A DNA stretch of 64,000 nucleotides from Paraglaciecola arctica BSs20135 (GTDB lineage Bacteria > Pseudomonadota > Gammaproteobacteria > Enterobacterales > Alteromonadaceae). The position numbers were made by a program, and so were the translations under genes. The notes under the pieces are model-generated. The model was not told the origin of the DNA and did not search any database. It saw only the letters and a list, made by a program, of their open reading frames with translations. The DNA lies in contig NZ_BAEO01000051.1 in NCBI RefSeq assembly GCF_000314995.1, positions 97,115 through 161,114 of the forward strand, given 5' to 3'. Below, in pieces: positions 1 to 7,473 of this stretch (its first letter is position 1; each line of letters begins with the position of its first letter).

Positions 1-288
1 CCAAAATGATTGATCAAATGTAGTTAGATACCAGCCGTCACTCAATTCAAGCGACGTTAATCCGTTTATCATCGTGCCTTTAGGAAAAATCTCAACTCCT
101 AATCGAGTTAAAACGTTGATAAATGCCTCTTTATTTTGACACTGCTGCCAACTAGTGTCGGCATCGTCTTTATAGTGGTCAATGCGGAAATCAATATCGT
201 CGGCAATCAGTTCTAACAATGTCATATCTCCCTTTTCAAACCGATTTAGCAATTGATGGATTACAATATTGTCATGACGTTCAAACAT
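1..288 (-). CDS. SnoaL-like (NTF2-fold) protein, partial at window edge
   Basis: The frame is open from an ATG whose complement is at 286-288 to base 1, giving 96 codons without a stop, so the gene continues outside the window. The protein begins MFERHDNIVIHQLLNRF, followed by an acidic stretch with DDIDFRIDHY and later SDGWYLTTFDQSFW. This pattern of an N-terminal helix followed by aromatic-rich strands resembles small NTF2/SnoaL-like proteins. It is divergently arranged with the LysR-type regulator at 475, the classical layout for a LysR regulator and its target. The exact function cannot be read from the visible part. Confidence 0.6.
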   Translation of the reverse strand, partial: MFERHDNIVIHQLLNRFEKGDMTLLELIADDIDFRIDHYKDDADTSWQQCQNKEAFINVLTRLGVEIFPKGTMINGLTSLELSDGWYLTTFDQSFW

Positions 289-474
289 TTTAGATACCTT
301 ATTATTAGTTGTATTCAATTAGCCCTTTCGAATAAATATCGAGTGCTGATAGAACATACGAATAACGTTAATTTTGTGAAATAGAAAATAACGTTAAGCA
401 GAAGGTAGATAGATTAGTTAAAATTTACATATAGGTATAATATGTATTTTATTATCAAACCATAGGTAAATTGT

Positions 475-1332
475 GTGATAGAAGTTAAGCCTCTCCACTA
501 CTTTATAGCGGCTTATGAAGAGGGCTCAATTACTGCTGCAGCACTACGATGCTTTATTTCACAGCCGTCAATTACTCATGCCATCAAATCATTGGAAAGT
601 AGCTTGGGTGTCATATTATTTGAGCGAAGCAAACAGGGGATACGGCCAACGATAGAGGGGGAAAAACTGTACAAACTCGCGACAGATTTGTTATTACAAA
701 ACCAGCAACTAGAAGCCGCCTTTACACCTAATAGTAAAGTTGAGTTGCATCTCTATATACAGCCAGACATTAACATTGAACAGTATTCCGATATTATTGA
801 AACCATTAAACATAGCGCGCCATCTATTAATTTGTCGATAGTTGATAGCGTTGAACAATCGCAGTTGGCTATCATTGATGAGCAATTGCTTTCATCAAAA
901 TTTCAATTTAAAAGACTCAATCAGGAAAGTTACAAGTTGGTTGTGCGCCGGGATCATGCATTAGCAAATAACAATAAAGTCAGGTTAGAGTCATTCAAAG
1001 ATCTTGAGTTTATTGAGCGACCTTACTGTACTAACCGCAAAGTGTTTGAACGACTCACCAATGAGAAAAACATAACAATCACTTACAAAGGAAAAGCTAT
1101 TCACGACTTACAAATCCAAGGCTTGGTAAAGCTAGGATTAGGGGTTGCTGTGATACCAGGATCGTATATCCAACAAGACCACGACTTAAAGTACATATCC
1201 ATTGTTTTGGATACCCCAATAACACGCTCCATTGTGCTCGCATATCGAAAGCTGCCTAATGTATTAATTAAAACTATTGAGGCAATACAACATAGGTCTA
1301 TGGCGCTAGATAAAGTAAAAAGCAGCGACTAG
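475..1332 (+). CDS. LysR-family transcriptional regulator
   Basis: This 285-residue protein has the LysR layout. An N-terminal winged helix-turn-helix spans about residues 1-60 (HYFIAAYEEGSITAAA, then QPSITHAIKSLE and LGVILFERS), followed by a periplasmic-binding-protein-like effector domain to the C-terminus. The length fits the family, which is usually about 290-310. The start codon is GTG at 475, with a weak AGGT element just upstream. The SnoaL-like gene is divergent about 190 bp away and is the likely target, although the effector is unknown. The intergenic space is A/T-rich, as expected for a LysR operator-promoter region. Confidence 0.88.
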   Translation: MIEVKPLHYFIAAYEEGSITAAALRCFISQPSITHAIKSLESSLGVILFERSKQGIRPTIEGEKLYKLATDLLLQNQQLEAAFTPNSKVELHLYIQPDINIEQYSDIIETIKHSAPSINLSIVDSVEQSQLAIIDEQLLSSKFQFKRLNQESYKLVVRRDHALANNNKVRLESFKDLEFIERPYCTNRKVFERLTNEKNITITYKGKAIHDLQIQGLVKLGLGVAVIPGSYIQQDHDLKYISIVLDTPITRSIVLAYRKLPNVLIKTIEAIQHRSMALDKVKSSD

Positions 1333-1754
1333 ACCTTTTACCTAGTTATTTACAATAGTCTTTATCAAGATGGCCATATACGAAGCATATGCTGCTCTGT
1401 CATTTACAGCACCTCCTGAAATATCCAAATTAAATAACGACGAAGTCATTAGCACTATTAGTCGCCACGGGGATCTTTAGAAGTAATTATTCAGCAGTAC
1501 CTTGTTACTCGATTTTTAATAAGGCTAACATCAGTACACGCTCTTTAGGCGATAGGGACTCTAAGGTCTTTTTAAGAATAAAAGGTCAGAGTGAATTTAA
1601 ATAAACTATATGAATTAACAAACAACCACGATAGTTTTCATTTTAGATAAATCATCTGACCTCAAAGGAGCAAACTATCAGGACAGTCACGTTAACTCGT
1701 GCATCAAATCATCACTTTGATTATATTACTTAGTGTTACACTTCGGTGAGTGTT
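1333..1754. other. Intergenic region with gene remnants and repeat copies
   Basis: There is no intact gene here. On the minus strand about 1505-1585 reads as a short peptide with KKTLESLSPKERVLMLALLK before a stop, which resembles the C-terminal tail of a MarR-type regulator; this is a weak match and could be chance. Around 1613-1637 there is an ATTAACA-AACAACCACGATA segment that recurs inverted near 3434-3460. At 1676-1703 there is a copy of the dispersed GGACAGTCACG repeat. The region looks like a graveyard between LysR and the antitoxin. Confidence 0.4.
1676..1703 (+). repeat. Dispersed GGACAGTCACGYTAA repeat, copy 1
   Basis: The segment reads TATCAGGACAGTCACG, then TTAACTCGTGCA. It shares its core GACAGTCACG and the following TAAyTCGTG with copies at 3284-3330 and 9325-9356, and its left part with the copy at 7250-7268. 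It lies about 60 bp upstream of the decayed toxin-antitoxin module. Confidence 0.6.
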
Positions 1755-1801
1755 AAGGAGGATACATACTAATTTATAAATCAAAATGGTTTAAAAAGTG
1801 A
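1755..1801 (+). pseudogene. Relic of a RelE/HigB-like toxin N-terminus
   Basis: A strong ribosome binding site AAGGAGG at 1755-1761 is followed at the right spacing by codons reading IYKSKWFKK and then a TGA stop at 1799-1801. No ATG is present; the codons before ATT are ATA CTA. Toxins of the RelE/HigB-2 group paired with this kind of antitoxin commonly begin with an IYKTKWF-like motif. The antitoxin ATG follows six bases after the stop. I infer that the toxin body was deleted and its start mutated, leaving the ribosome site and about nine codons. The resemblance is from family knowledge and not from a search. Confidence 0.5.
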
Positions 1802-1807
1802 AATGAT

Positions 1808-2116
1808 ATGAAAGATAACATTCTAGATGTAGTACAGGATACAGCAAAAGATCTGGCAGAAGCAGGGGTGATGAATATGACAACTCTGCGTGAGTTCGAT
1901 GCTATCTGCTTGCCTGAAGTGAAACATTATAACGCTGAAAACATTAAAGCTTTACGTGAAAAAGAACACGTTAGCCAAGCTGTTTTTGCTGCTTACTTGA
2001 ACACTAGTCCATCAACGGTTAGACAATGGGAGCAAGGCAACAAAAAACCTCGTGGTACATCATTGAAACTACTTAACTTAGTGGCTCACAAAGGTTTGAG
2101 GGTGTTGGTTTATTAA
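1808..2116 (+). CDS. Orphan HigA-type XRE antitoxin
   Basis: This 102-residue protein carries a Cro/C1-type helix-turn-helix in its C-terminal half, about residues 45-95. The motif includes NIKALREKEHVSQAVFAAYL, followed by STVRQWEQGNKKPRG. The N-terminal 40 residues form the extension typical of antitoxins that follow RelE-like toxins (HigA-2 style order, toxin first). No toxin gene is intact upstream; only a nine-codon relic with its ribosome site is seen at 1755-1801. The protein probably still binds DNA and may act as an anti-addiction or autoregulatory factor. Confidence 0.75.
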   Translation: MKDNILDVVQDTAKDLAEAGVMNMTTLREFDAICLPEVKHYNAENIKALREKEHVSQAVFAAYLNTSPSTVRQWEQGNKKPRGTSLKLLNLVAHKGLRVLVY

Positions 2117-2141
2117 TCACTCCTGTTCTCTCTACCTGGCC

Positions 2142-2942
2142 TCAAAGGTACTGATAGTTTAGGTGGCAATGTGCTGACCACAGATCATGATATTGCTGCT
2201 GTGTTTTATGCAGGCGGGTGTTGTGATGATTTTTCCAATCATCGGCATGTGTTAACGGACCCACTCGGCAAATCGGGCAGCATTTATCTTCGGCAAATCT
2301 AAATGCTGTGAGGTAACCATTAATCGGGTGTGCATTTTTATCCGAATATACATACACCTTACTTTCTTCATGCTTTACGTACTTATCTTTGTCTACTTTT
2401 CGCACCATGTAGTTTTTAAATAAGGATAAATTAAATACCTGATTACCTAGGAATTGGTAAGGCCTGTTAAGGGTTAAGCTTGTTTCAATATGCCAATCGC
2501 TGTAGGGCTTTACTGACTTGCTAGTGATATAGCAAAGGCGCTGACCCTCTGGGTTTAATAACATTGCAAAGCTGTGTTTTAAAAAGCGATAAAGTAAATC
2601 ACGATTGGCTAGGTTAGCGCGTTTTTTACGCTCTTTTTGAGGTGTAACGTCGCTATGTTGACTTGGTACTAAGGGGTGATTAAAAATGACTATGTCGGCA
2701 AAGTTTTGCGGTAGGCGGGTAACGCTTGCACTATCCTTTATATCGACACTATGTTTGACCATCACCCCCGCGCTTAACAAATCATCCAGTGCATTTCGAG
2801 TGTATTTGTTCCTTAGCCCATCCTCACTATCGTAAGTCGTTGCTATAAGATTGTTAGGGGGAATATGTTCTAGTAAGGCTCGCGAGAAACTTAAATCGCC
2901 ATCGCCAATTGTAATAACACGGCAGTTTTTGGGTAAGTACAT
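2142..2942 (-). CDS. BMT5-like (DUF2431) methyltransferase-fold protein with C2H2 zinc finger
   Basis: The protein has 266 residues. Its N-terminus (CRVITIGDGDLSFSRALL, residues about 8-25) matches the start of the DUF2431/BMT5-like Rossmann domain, known from eukaryotic 25S rRNA uridine methyltransferases and some bacteria. The DIVIFNHPLV segment fits the later motif of that fold. The C-terminal about 40 residues carry CCPIC, followed after 12 or more residues by HHNTRLH, which is a C2H2 zinc-finger spacing. The RNA target is unknown. The start ATG sits two bases from a MITE-like element (2944-3208), so its native promoter may have been displaced or replaced by the element. Confidence 0.65.
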   Translation of the reverse strand: MYLPKNCRVITIGDGDLSFSRALLEHIPPNNLIATTYDSEDGLRNKYTRNALDDLLSAGVMVKHSVDIKDSASVTRLPQNFADIVIFNHPLVPSQHSDVTPQKERKKRANLANRDLLYRFLKHSFAMLLNPEGQRLCYITSKSVKPYSDWHIETSLTLNRPYQFLGNQVFNLSLFKNYMVRKVDKDKYVKHEESKVYVYSDKNAHPINGYLTAFRFAEDKCCPICRVGPLTHADDWKNHHNTRLHKTQQQYHDLWSAHCHLNYQYL

Positions 2943-2943
2943 T

Positions 2944-3208
2944 ATACCAATCCGTATAAAGAAGTGACCACTCAGAATGCACCAGACATTTTTGCGTAAG
3001 GCGTCACTATGCAGTAATGGTTAATCCCTTTCAAGTAGTGAGAACGAATCGCAAGAATGGCTGGTGCTTTCCCTTTAGGGCGAGTTTTAAAAGGACTTAC
3101 TCTGCGTTGCTCGAATTCGCAATAGAATAACTATTACTTCATTCAAGCGCCTTGATTAAGTCCATTTAAAATCTCGCTGAGAGGTCACTTCTTTATGCAC
3201 AATGGTAT
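2944..3208. mobile_element. MITE-like foldback element (265 bp)
   Basis: The 32-base ends at 2944-2975 and 3177-3208 are inverted repeats of each other with 27 of 32 positions matching (ends ATACCAAT...; core AAAGAAGTGACC). Inside is a second inverted pair, 3080-3099 against 3157-3177, around GCGAG-TTTTAAA-GGACTTA. No protein is encoded. Solo or partial copies of the end occur at 8766-8797, 13876-13895 and more weakly at 12042-12067. This architecture fits a non-autonomous, foldback transposable element mobilised in trans. No clear target-site duplication was recognised. Confidence 0.7.
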
Positions 3209-3283
3209 TAAGTACAAATGCAGCTGATTTTTCCAAAGTGTAACAAAATCAACGATAAGGGATTAAATTTATCTAGGTTAGAA

Positions 3284-3330
3284 CAATTAACAAGACAGAC
3301 AATTAACAAGACAGTCACGCTAATTCGTGG
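3284..3330 (+). repeat. Dispersed AATTAACAAGACAGTCACG repeat, copy 2 (partly doubled)
   Basis: CAATTAACAAGACAG occurs twice in a row, and the second occurrence continues as TCACGCTAATTCGTGG. Related copies are at 1676, 7250, 9325, 11632 and 46385. It is followed directly by a 12-bp hairpin at 3341-3373. Repeats plus hairpins of this kind in Alteromonadales resemble REP-type or transposase-associated sequences, but no transposase is next to it. Confidence 0.6.
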
Positions 3331-3340
3331 CCAGCTGTTT

Positions 3341-3373
3341 AAGCACTACGCCGTTCCTGATGGCGCAGTGCTT
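3341..3373. repeat. REP-like hairpin next to the dispersed repeat
   Basis: AAGCACTACGCC at 3341-3352 pairs with GGCGCAGTGCTT at 3362-3373, with one mismatch and a nine-base loop. There is no T-tract after it. It is attached to the AATTAACAAGACAG repeat, suggesting a composite extragenic palindromic element and not a terminator. The rest of 3374-3614 contains only the inverted copy of the ACAACCACGATA segment near 3434-3460 and nothing else recognisable. Confidence 0.5.
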
Positions 3374-3614
3374 AACCCATAAATGGAATAAATTATTGAC
3401 GAACTTTTATTCGAGGGTAGGTAGCTTTGTAATTAGTTATCGTGGTTGTTCTGTTAATTGTTCAGTCATTCTCAACTTCTGAAAATAGCACAAACCCGCC
3501 CAAAACTGCTTGAATATAGTTGCGCCAAAGCATCTTGATAGATGCTTAACTCTTTGCCCTTGCGGGTAAAAATTCTATTGCTTACTCTTTTTACTTTAAC
3601 ATTGCGCGGCGGGA

Positions 3615-3929
3615 CTAATTGTTGTCCGTCCACTGCACGTTATTTTCTTCTTTTATTGCTGCCTTTAGTAAGTCGATTAAAGGTAAAGCACGGTGAGAAA
3701 GGCTGACAAAAGACGTTTCCTCGGTATCGTCTGTAGGTTCTTCTGATCCGGGTTGTTGCTCTGCTACCCCGAGCGCAGCTTCCAGATTCGTCAGTGCTGC
3801 TGGGACATCTTTTGCAAGTATTGCACTGGGAACAGTACCGCTATGCCCCATCATTTTCAGTAATTGCACTGCTATATCTCCGAACATAGTAATGTTGGCA
3901 CTAGCCTGACTGGAAAAAATTACTAACAT
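3615..3929 (-). CDS. DUF1840 family protein
   Basis: This is a 104-residue acidic protein beginning MLVIFSSQASANITMFG. The start, the LLKMMG motif near residue 25, a variable Glu/Pro-rich middle (residues about 58-72) and the ending segment SHRALPLIDLLKAA match the small DUF1840 family of proteobacteria. In that family a conserved core flanks a low-complexity linker. Function is unknown. It has no signal peptide or membrane segment and is a single-gene transcription unit. Confidence 0.8.
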   Translation of the reverse strand: MLVIFSSQASANITMFGDIAVQLLKMMGHSGTVPSAILAKDVPAALTNLEAALGVAEQQPGSEEPTDDTEETSFVSLSHRALPLIDLLKAAIKEENNVQWTDNN

Positions 3930-4031
3930 GATGAATTAACTCTTAAGGGTTGCTCAATAAATGTAAGATGAGTGTACGCCTATACAACTCTCTTTACTTC
4001 AACTACCTAGTTCCCCCCTCTTATTAAAAGT

Positions 4032-4676
4032 TCATTCTGACCTCCGATATTTAACCCCGATATTTAAATAAGTTGAAAAAATAAAAAATAACGTTGCTAT
4101 ACATGACCCTAAAAATGCTAAAGCCATATCTTTTTGAGCATCCCATATATCTCCTTGGGTGCCTAAATAGGCGTCTCCCTCTTCTACAAAAAACATATCG
4201 GCAACGAGCCATTCTATGATTTCATATATTGCACTAACGGAAAGTATAATCGTTATGGGTAAAAATAAGGCGATAGTTTTGGGGTATTTTAGCCATTTTG
4301 CAAAGCATTCTTGCATAGGGTAAAAAAGTAAAATACCGAAGCTAAAATGAACAAGGCGGTCATATTGGTTTCGAGGGGAATTAAACATATCCTGTAACCA
4401 ATACCCAAATGGATTCTCTGAATAGGTATATTTTGAACCATATACATGCATGCATAAAAAAATACAGATCAACAAATAACTGAAGGTGCTGAATTTGTAT
4501 TTTGTGTAAGTTGTTATTAAAAAAAGCAATGAAATGGCTGTCAGGGTATTTTCGATAAGCCAATTTGCAGTGTCGGTAGTGCCAATTATTGAATTTGTCC
4601 ATATTGCGACAAACGAGATAATAAGGATAGCCAACCAAGTGGTGCTTCTCGTTTTATCACTGGCTTTTATAATCAT
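4032..4676 (-). CDS. DUF2238 (YjdF-like) integral membrane protein
   Basis: About 214 residues with some six predicted hydrophobic helices. The DUF2238/YjdF signature is clear: RNQYDRLVHFSFGILLFYP near the middle, YEIIEWLVADM, and then GTQGDIWDAQKDMALAFLGS. The conserved acidic and histidine residues sit at membrane boundaries. Role is unknown in the family. I prefer the ATG at 4676, preceded by GGATAG, over the upstream TTG at 4682. Confidence 0.85.
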   Translation of the reverse strand: MIIKASDKTRSTTWLAILIISFVAIWTNSIIGTTDTANWLIENTLTAISLLFLITTYTKYKFSTFSYLLICIFLCMHVYGSKYTYSENPFGYWLQDMFNSPRNQYDRLVHFSFGILLFYPMQECFAKWLKYPKTIALFLPITIILSVSAIYEIIEWLVADMFFVEEGDAYLGTQGDIWDAQKDMALAFLGSCIATLFFIFSTYLNIGVKYRRSE

Positions 4677-5040
4677 ATCCAAAACTATCCTTTATATTAA
4701 TGTTTAATAGAACATAGGCATAGGAATATCGGTGGCAAAATCTGAGGTATCCCAACAAATAGTCCAGGTAAAACAATGAGATAATTAAATGTTTTAGCTA
4801 ACATTCATGACATTTGGTGATCCGATCAATCGCCAAAACTCACAAAGCATTAATGCCATGAATGTAAACACCATATTGAACAATACCCTGTCACTTGTCA
4901 CCTCAAATATGCACAAAGCTCGACGAATAGCGTTGTCCGCTTGTGTTCATAGTTTACTTACATGTGAGGAATTAGCATGACTCTGCTGTTAATTATTACT
5001 GTTAATTAACAGCAGATATTTTGGTAAACATTAAGCGGTG
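4677..5040. other. Intergenic region with a possible decayed reading frame
   Basis: No intact gene is seen. On the minus strand about 4794-4952 is an open frame of about 52 codons containing NAIRRALCIFEVTSDRVLF and ending in a stop at 4794-4796. It has no start and could be the tail of a degraded transposase-like or other gene; I cannot identify it. A strong hairpin lies at 4983-5015, just past the recX stop. Confidence 0.3.
4983..5015 (-). terminator. Hairpin downstream of recX, possible terminator
   Basis: CTGCTGTTAATTA at 4983-4995 pairs perfectly with TAATTAACAGCAG at 5003-5015 around a seven-base loop. It lies 25 bases past the recX stop in the direction of transcription. The stem is A/T-rich and no long T-run follows on the minus strand, so intrinsic termination is plausible but not certain. 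Confidence 0.45.
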
Positions 5041-5544
5041 TTAATTCTCTTTACTTGAGTGGCTAATCGCTTTATTGGCAACTGAATAGGAGAATCCTTG
5101 CCCAATCAAATGTCTCAATGCTTTTTGTTTGATTTTTTCATCTACAATAGGAGGTTCACCAAATTTTTTAATTTTAAGTGCTAATGCTTTATCTAAATAG
5201 TCTTCTTCAGTGTTACTTATTGATTCTACGCACTCATTGATTATTTGGGATGTGAAGCCTTTGGTGTAAAGTTTTTGCTTTATTTTGTTGGGACCAATAT
5301 TCTTTTCTGAATAACTTAGGGTCAAGCGTTGTGCATACCGAAGATCATCAACAATTCCTCGTTCGATAAGATGGTTGAGCGCTTCCTCATTAAATGAGGT
5401 GTCTTCTTTGAATAATAGGTTTGCCTTTTGCATTAAGGTTTTTGATGTGTAATCTCCATATTTGCCAATCAGCCACAAGAAATAACCTTTCACTCGCTCG
5501 TATGTTATCTCTTTAGGCTTTGCATCTTGTGCTTTCTTAAACAT
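5041..5544 (-). CDS. recX: RecX-family regulatory protein
   Basis: The 167-residue protein contains the RecX three-helix repeats. Residues about 57-90 include EEALNHLIERGIVDDLRYAQ, followed by the GPNKIKQKLYTKGF motif, and then a C-terminal repeat KQKALRHLIGQGFSYSVANK. RecX proteins cap RecA filaments and damp recombination. Usually recX lies next to recA; here it follows hipA by 17 bases on the same strand, so it is probably cotranscribed with hipBA. This may be an accessory copy and not the housekeeping recX. It could modulate SOS or persistence, which is inference. Confidence 0.8.
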   Translation of the reverse strand: MFKKAQDAKPKEITYERVKGYFLWLIGKYGDYTSKTLMQKANLLFKEDTSFNEEALNHLIERGIVDDLRYAQRLTLSYSEKNIGPNKIKQKLYTKGFTSQIINECVESISNTEEDYLDKALALKIKKFGEPPIVDEKIKQKALRHLIGQGFSYSVANKAISHSSKEN

Positions 5545-5561
5545 GTTTTAGCTCTATGAAT

Positions 5562-6818
5562 TTATCTATTTTTTAATTTTAATTTTGATTGTATAAGTTT
5601 AATGTTTGCGTTGTTCACGCCATATCTTTTTGCAAGCTCAGTCCAATGCTCTAAGCTAGATTGTATTTCGTCCAATATGTCTTCAGCTTTTTGTTTTTTG
5701 ATATTGGTCTCTTTAGCGAGTTTCAATAGGTGTTCAACGCTAGGGTTTCTGCCTTCACCCATAACAGTCGTGCTTTGTTCTCCACTTGGGCCAGACGAGA
5801 ATGTCAAATCATATGCTGGAGAGAGCTTCCAATGACTATCTTCATCCATCAAAAAACTAAAGTTTTTTGAATGGTCATCACGGTTATGTGTGAGCACATT
5901 AAATGCGGCCAATCTGAATGCTTTTTCGACCTCGCGCACATCGCGAGTCAGCATGCCCGTTAAAGTTAAGAGGTCTTCGTAGTCTAAAGAAGGTGTTCTA
6001 AAATCTGAGTGCAGCAACCCGCAAGCGGTATGCATGTGATAGCGTTTTGAAGCAACACGGTCAAAGCGCTTTATCGCAAAATATCCGGGCCCTTTTTCAG
6101 CAGAGAAAAGGTGAACATCTGGCATATCAATGCCAGCGCCTTTTGCGAGAAGAGCGTAAACATATTCTATTGCGCCAGCATCAATGCCATCTTGTGTGTT
6201 AGAGAATTTTACTATCCAAGGCTCATAGCCTTCAGGGAGTGTGCTCACGCCATTAATAATATGATCGCGCTTTTGATTAACACCAATGAGGGCTTTTGGT
6301 CGCGCACCAGCCGAAGAGCCATTTAAAGCGATAAGGTTTTCCAGTACATCACTGCTTTTACCATCGAGTACTTTTTGTGCTTCTGCGGATATTTTATCTA
6401 AGTTGATACTTTCATGTTGTTCGACTAAACCAAAGTCAGGCTCGCCAAAATTAGATTGATAAGCCAGTGCGCCAAGCCCATGGGTGCCAATATTAGCTAG
6501 CCTATCTAGCGGTGTTATATCAGCAGGTAGGATCCCCTGAGTCCGTGCAAAACGGTCAAACAATAACCGCCCCCATCCATCGGGTAAGCTGTCATTAAAT
6601 ACGCCTGGCAACCCTTCAAATAGGGTATTGTCAAAACTCTGCAAGCCTGGCTGTAGTGGAAGTTTTATAGGTGATATTTCTAGGTTCAGTTCGATAAAAC
6701 TGCGTTCATATTCAAAGTAGACTTTTCGCTCGCGCATAGCAAGGCGACCTATCGCAATGCGTTTTGTGCCGAAGTCGAGGCTGACTTTTATTTCATTTGT
6801 GGTCTTTCTTGTGCTCAT
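5562..6818 (-). CDS. hipA: HipA-type serine/threonine kinase toxin
   Basis: A 418-residue protein, close to the length of E. coli HipA (440). It has the N-terminal subdomain with LPDGWGRLLFDR at about residues 78-89. It also has the glycine-rich phosphorylation loop GSSAGARPKALIG at 167-179, the catalytic HNRDDHSKN at 311-319 and the metal-binding SPAYDL at 333-338. Catalytic residues appear intact. HipA of E. coli phosphorylates glutamyl-tRNA synthetase, causing growth arrest; the target here is unknown. It overlaps hipB by four bases (ATGA), so translation is coupled, and recX follows after 17 bases. Confidence 0.9.
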   Translation of the reverse strand: MSTRKTTNEIKVSLDFGTKRIAIGRLAMRERKVYFEYERSFIELNLEISPIKLPLQPGLQSFDNTLFEGLPGVFNDSLPDGWGRLLFDRFARTQGILPADITPLDRLANIGTHGLGALAYQSNFGEPDFGLVEQHESINLDKISAEAQKVLDGKSSDVLENLIALNGSSAGARPKALIGVNQKRDHIINGVSTLPEGYEPWIVKFSNTQDGIDAGAIEYVYALLAKGAGIDMPDVHLFSAEKGPGYFAIKRFDRVASKRYHMHTACGLLHSDFRTPSLDYEDLLTLTGMLTRDVREVEKAFRLAAFNVLTHNRDDHSKNFSFLMDEDSHWKLSPAYDLTFSSGPSGEQSTTVMGEGRNPSVEHLLKLAKETNIKKQKAEDILDEIQSSLEHWTELAKRYGVNNANIKLIQSKLKLKNR

Positions 6819-7123
6819 TTTCGACTACCTCGCTGACGTGTTTTCGTGCTTGGTGTTTTAAGCACTTCATCAATCGATAAAAACTCAGTTTTTTTAGGCG
6901 CGCTAGCTTCAATAATGTCATCTAGGCCACCAAGCACCATATAAAGCTTGAGGAATGATTCTAGGGATATAGCTCCCTCTTGCTCGAACTTACGCAAAGT
7001 ACGAAGGGGGACGCCAGAGCGGTTGGCCAGCCCCGCTTGTGTAAGATCCATTTGCAGACGCTTTGCTCTTGCATTCTCTGCTAGTTTTTTTTGAGATTTC
7101 GCTGGTGAGGCAAGTGACATCAT
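6815..7123 (-). CDS. hipB: HipB-type XRE antitoxin and autorepressor
   Basis: This 102-residue protein has a Cro/C1 helix-turn-helix at about residues 20-65 (KRLQMDLTQAGLANRSGVP followed by LRTLRKFEQEG). It lies directly upstream of hipA with a four-base overlap. The C-terminal tail is basic (TKTRQRGSRK). HipB proteins neutralise HipA and repress their own operon. Two adjacent ATG codons exist at 7123 and 7120; either may be the start. A palindromic candidate operator is found 30-50 bases upstream. Confidence 0.88.
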   Translation of the reverse strand: MMSLASPAKSQKKLAENARAKRLQMDLTQAGLANRSGVPLRTLRKFEQEGAISLESFLKLYMVLGGLDDIIEASAPKKTEFLSIDEVLKTPSTKTRQRGSRK

Positions 7124-7155
7124 TATGTTATTAAGTCTATTAAAAATAACTTTAA

Positions 7156-7189
7156 TGACATTATAGTGTCACTAAATTGGTGTGTCACG
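7156..7189. promoter_or_regulatory. Candidate HipB operator region
   Basis: TGACATTATAGTGTCA at 7156-7171 is a near-palindrome (TGACAT/GTGTCA around TATA). A further GTGTCAC half-site at about 7183-7189 repeats the GTGTCAC of the first site. The position 33-66 bases upstream of hipB fits an autorepressor operator. Assignment to HipB is inferred from position only. Confidence 0.45.
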
Positions 7190-7473
7190 ATTTAAATGGC
7201 AAAAACAATCTTTGAAAAAAGGAATTTAATTAGCTTATGTGTGAAAAGCTATCAGGACAGTCACGCTGAAATATTGGAAATATCGGGCCGGAACACGATT
7301 ATTCCCCCCTAGATATTTCAATTGAATCTAGGTTAGCCGTATCTTCTTTTTAAAGATGGGTGTCACCTTAGCTTTAAACCGTTTGTGTCACTGGCTTTAT
7401 TAATGAGATAAAGTGTCAGTAACCTACTATGCGACGGTAGAGTTTTACTTTCATCCACTAAAAGAGCCCAAAA
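7190..7473. other. Intergenic region before the M20 peptidase, with dispersed repeat copy 3
   Basis: At 7250-7268 the sequence TATCAGGACAGTCACGCT repeats the core of the dispersed element (copies at 1676, 3284 and 9325). Here it is followed by unrelated sequence instead of TAATTCGTG, so it is a truncated copy. No gene or clear terminator was seen in the rest. Confidence 0.5.

Noticed and set aside
3080..3177. Inner fold of the MITE as a possible small RNA or tRNA-like structure
   Set aside because: It has no tRNA features and is better explained as part of the nested inverted repeats.
4381..4638. 85-residue open frame on the minus strand
   Set aside because: It lies within the DUF2238 gene in another frame and lacks recognisable features.
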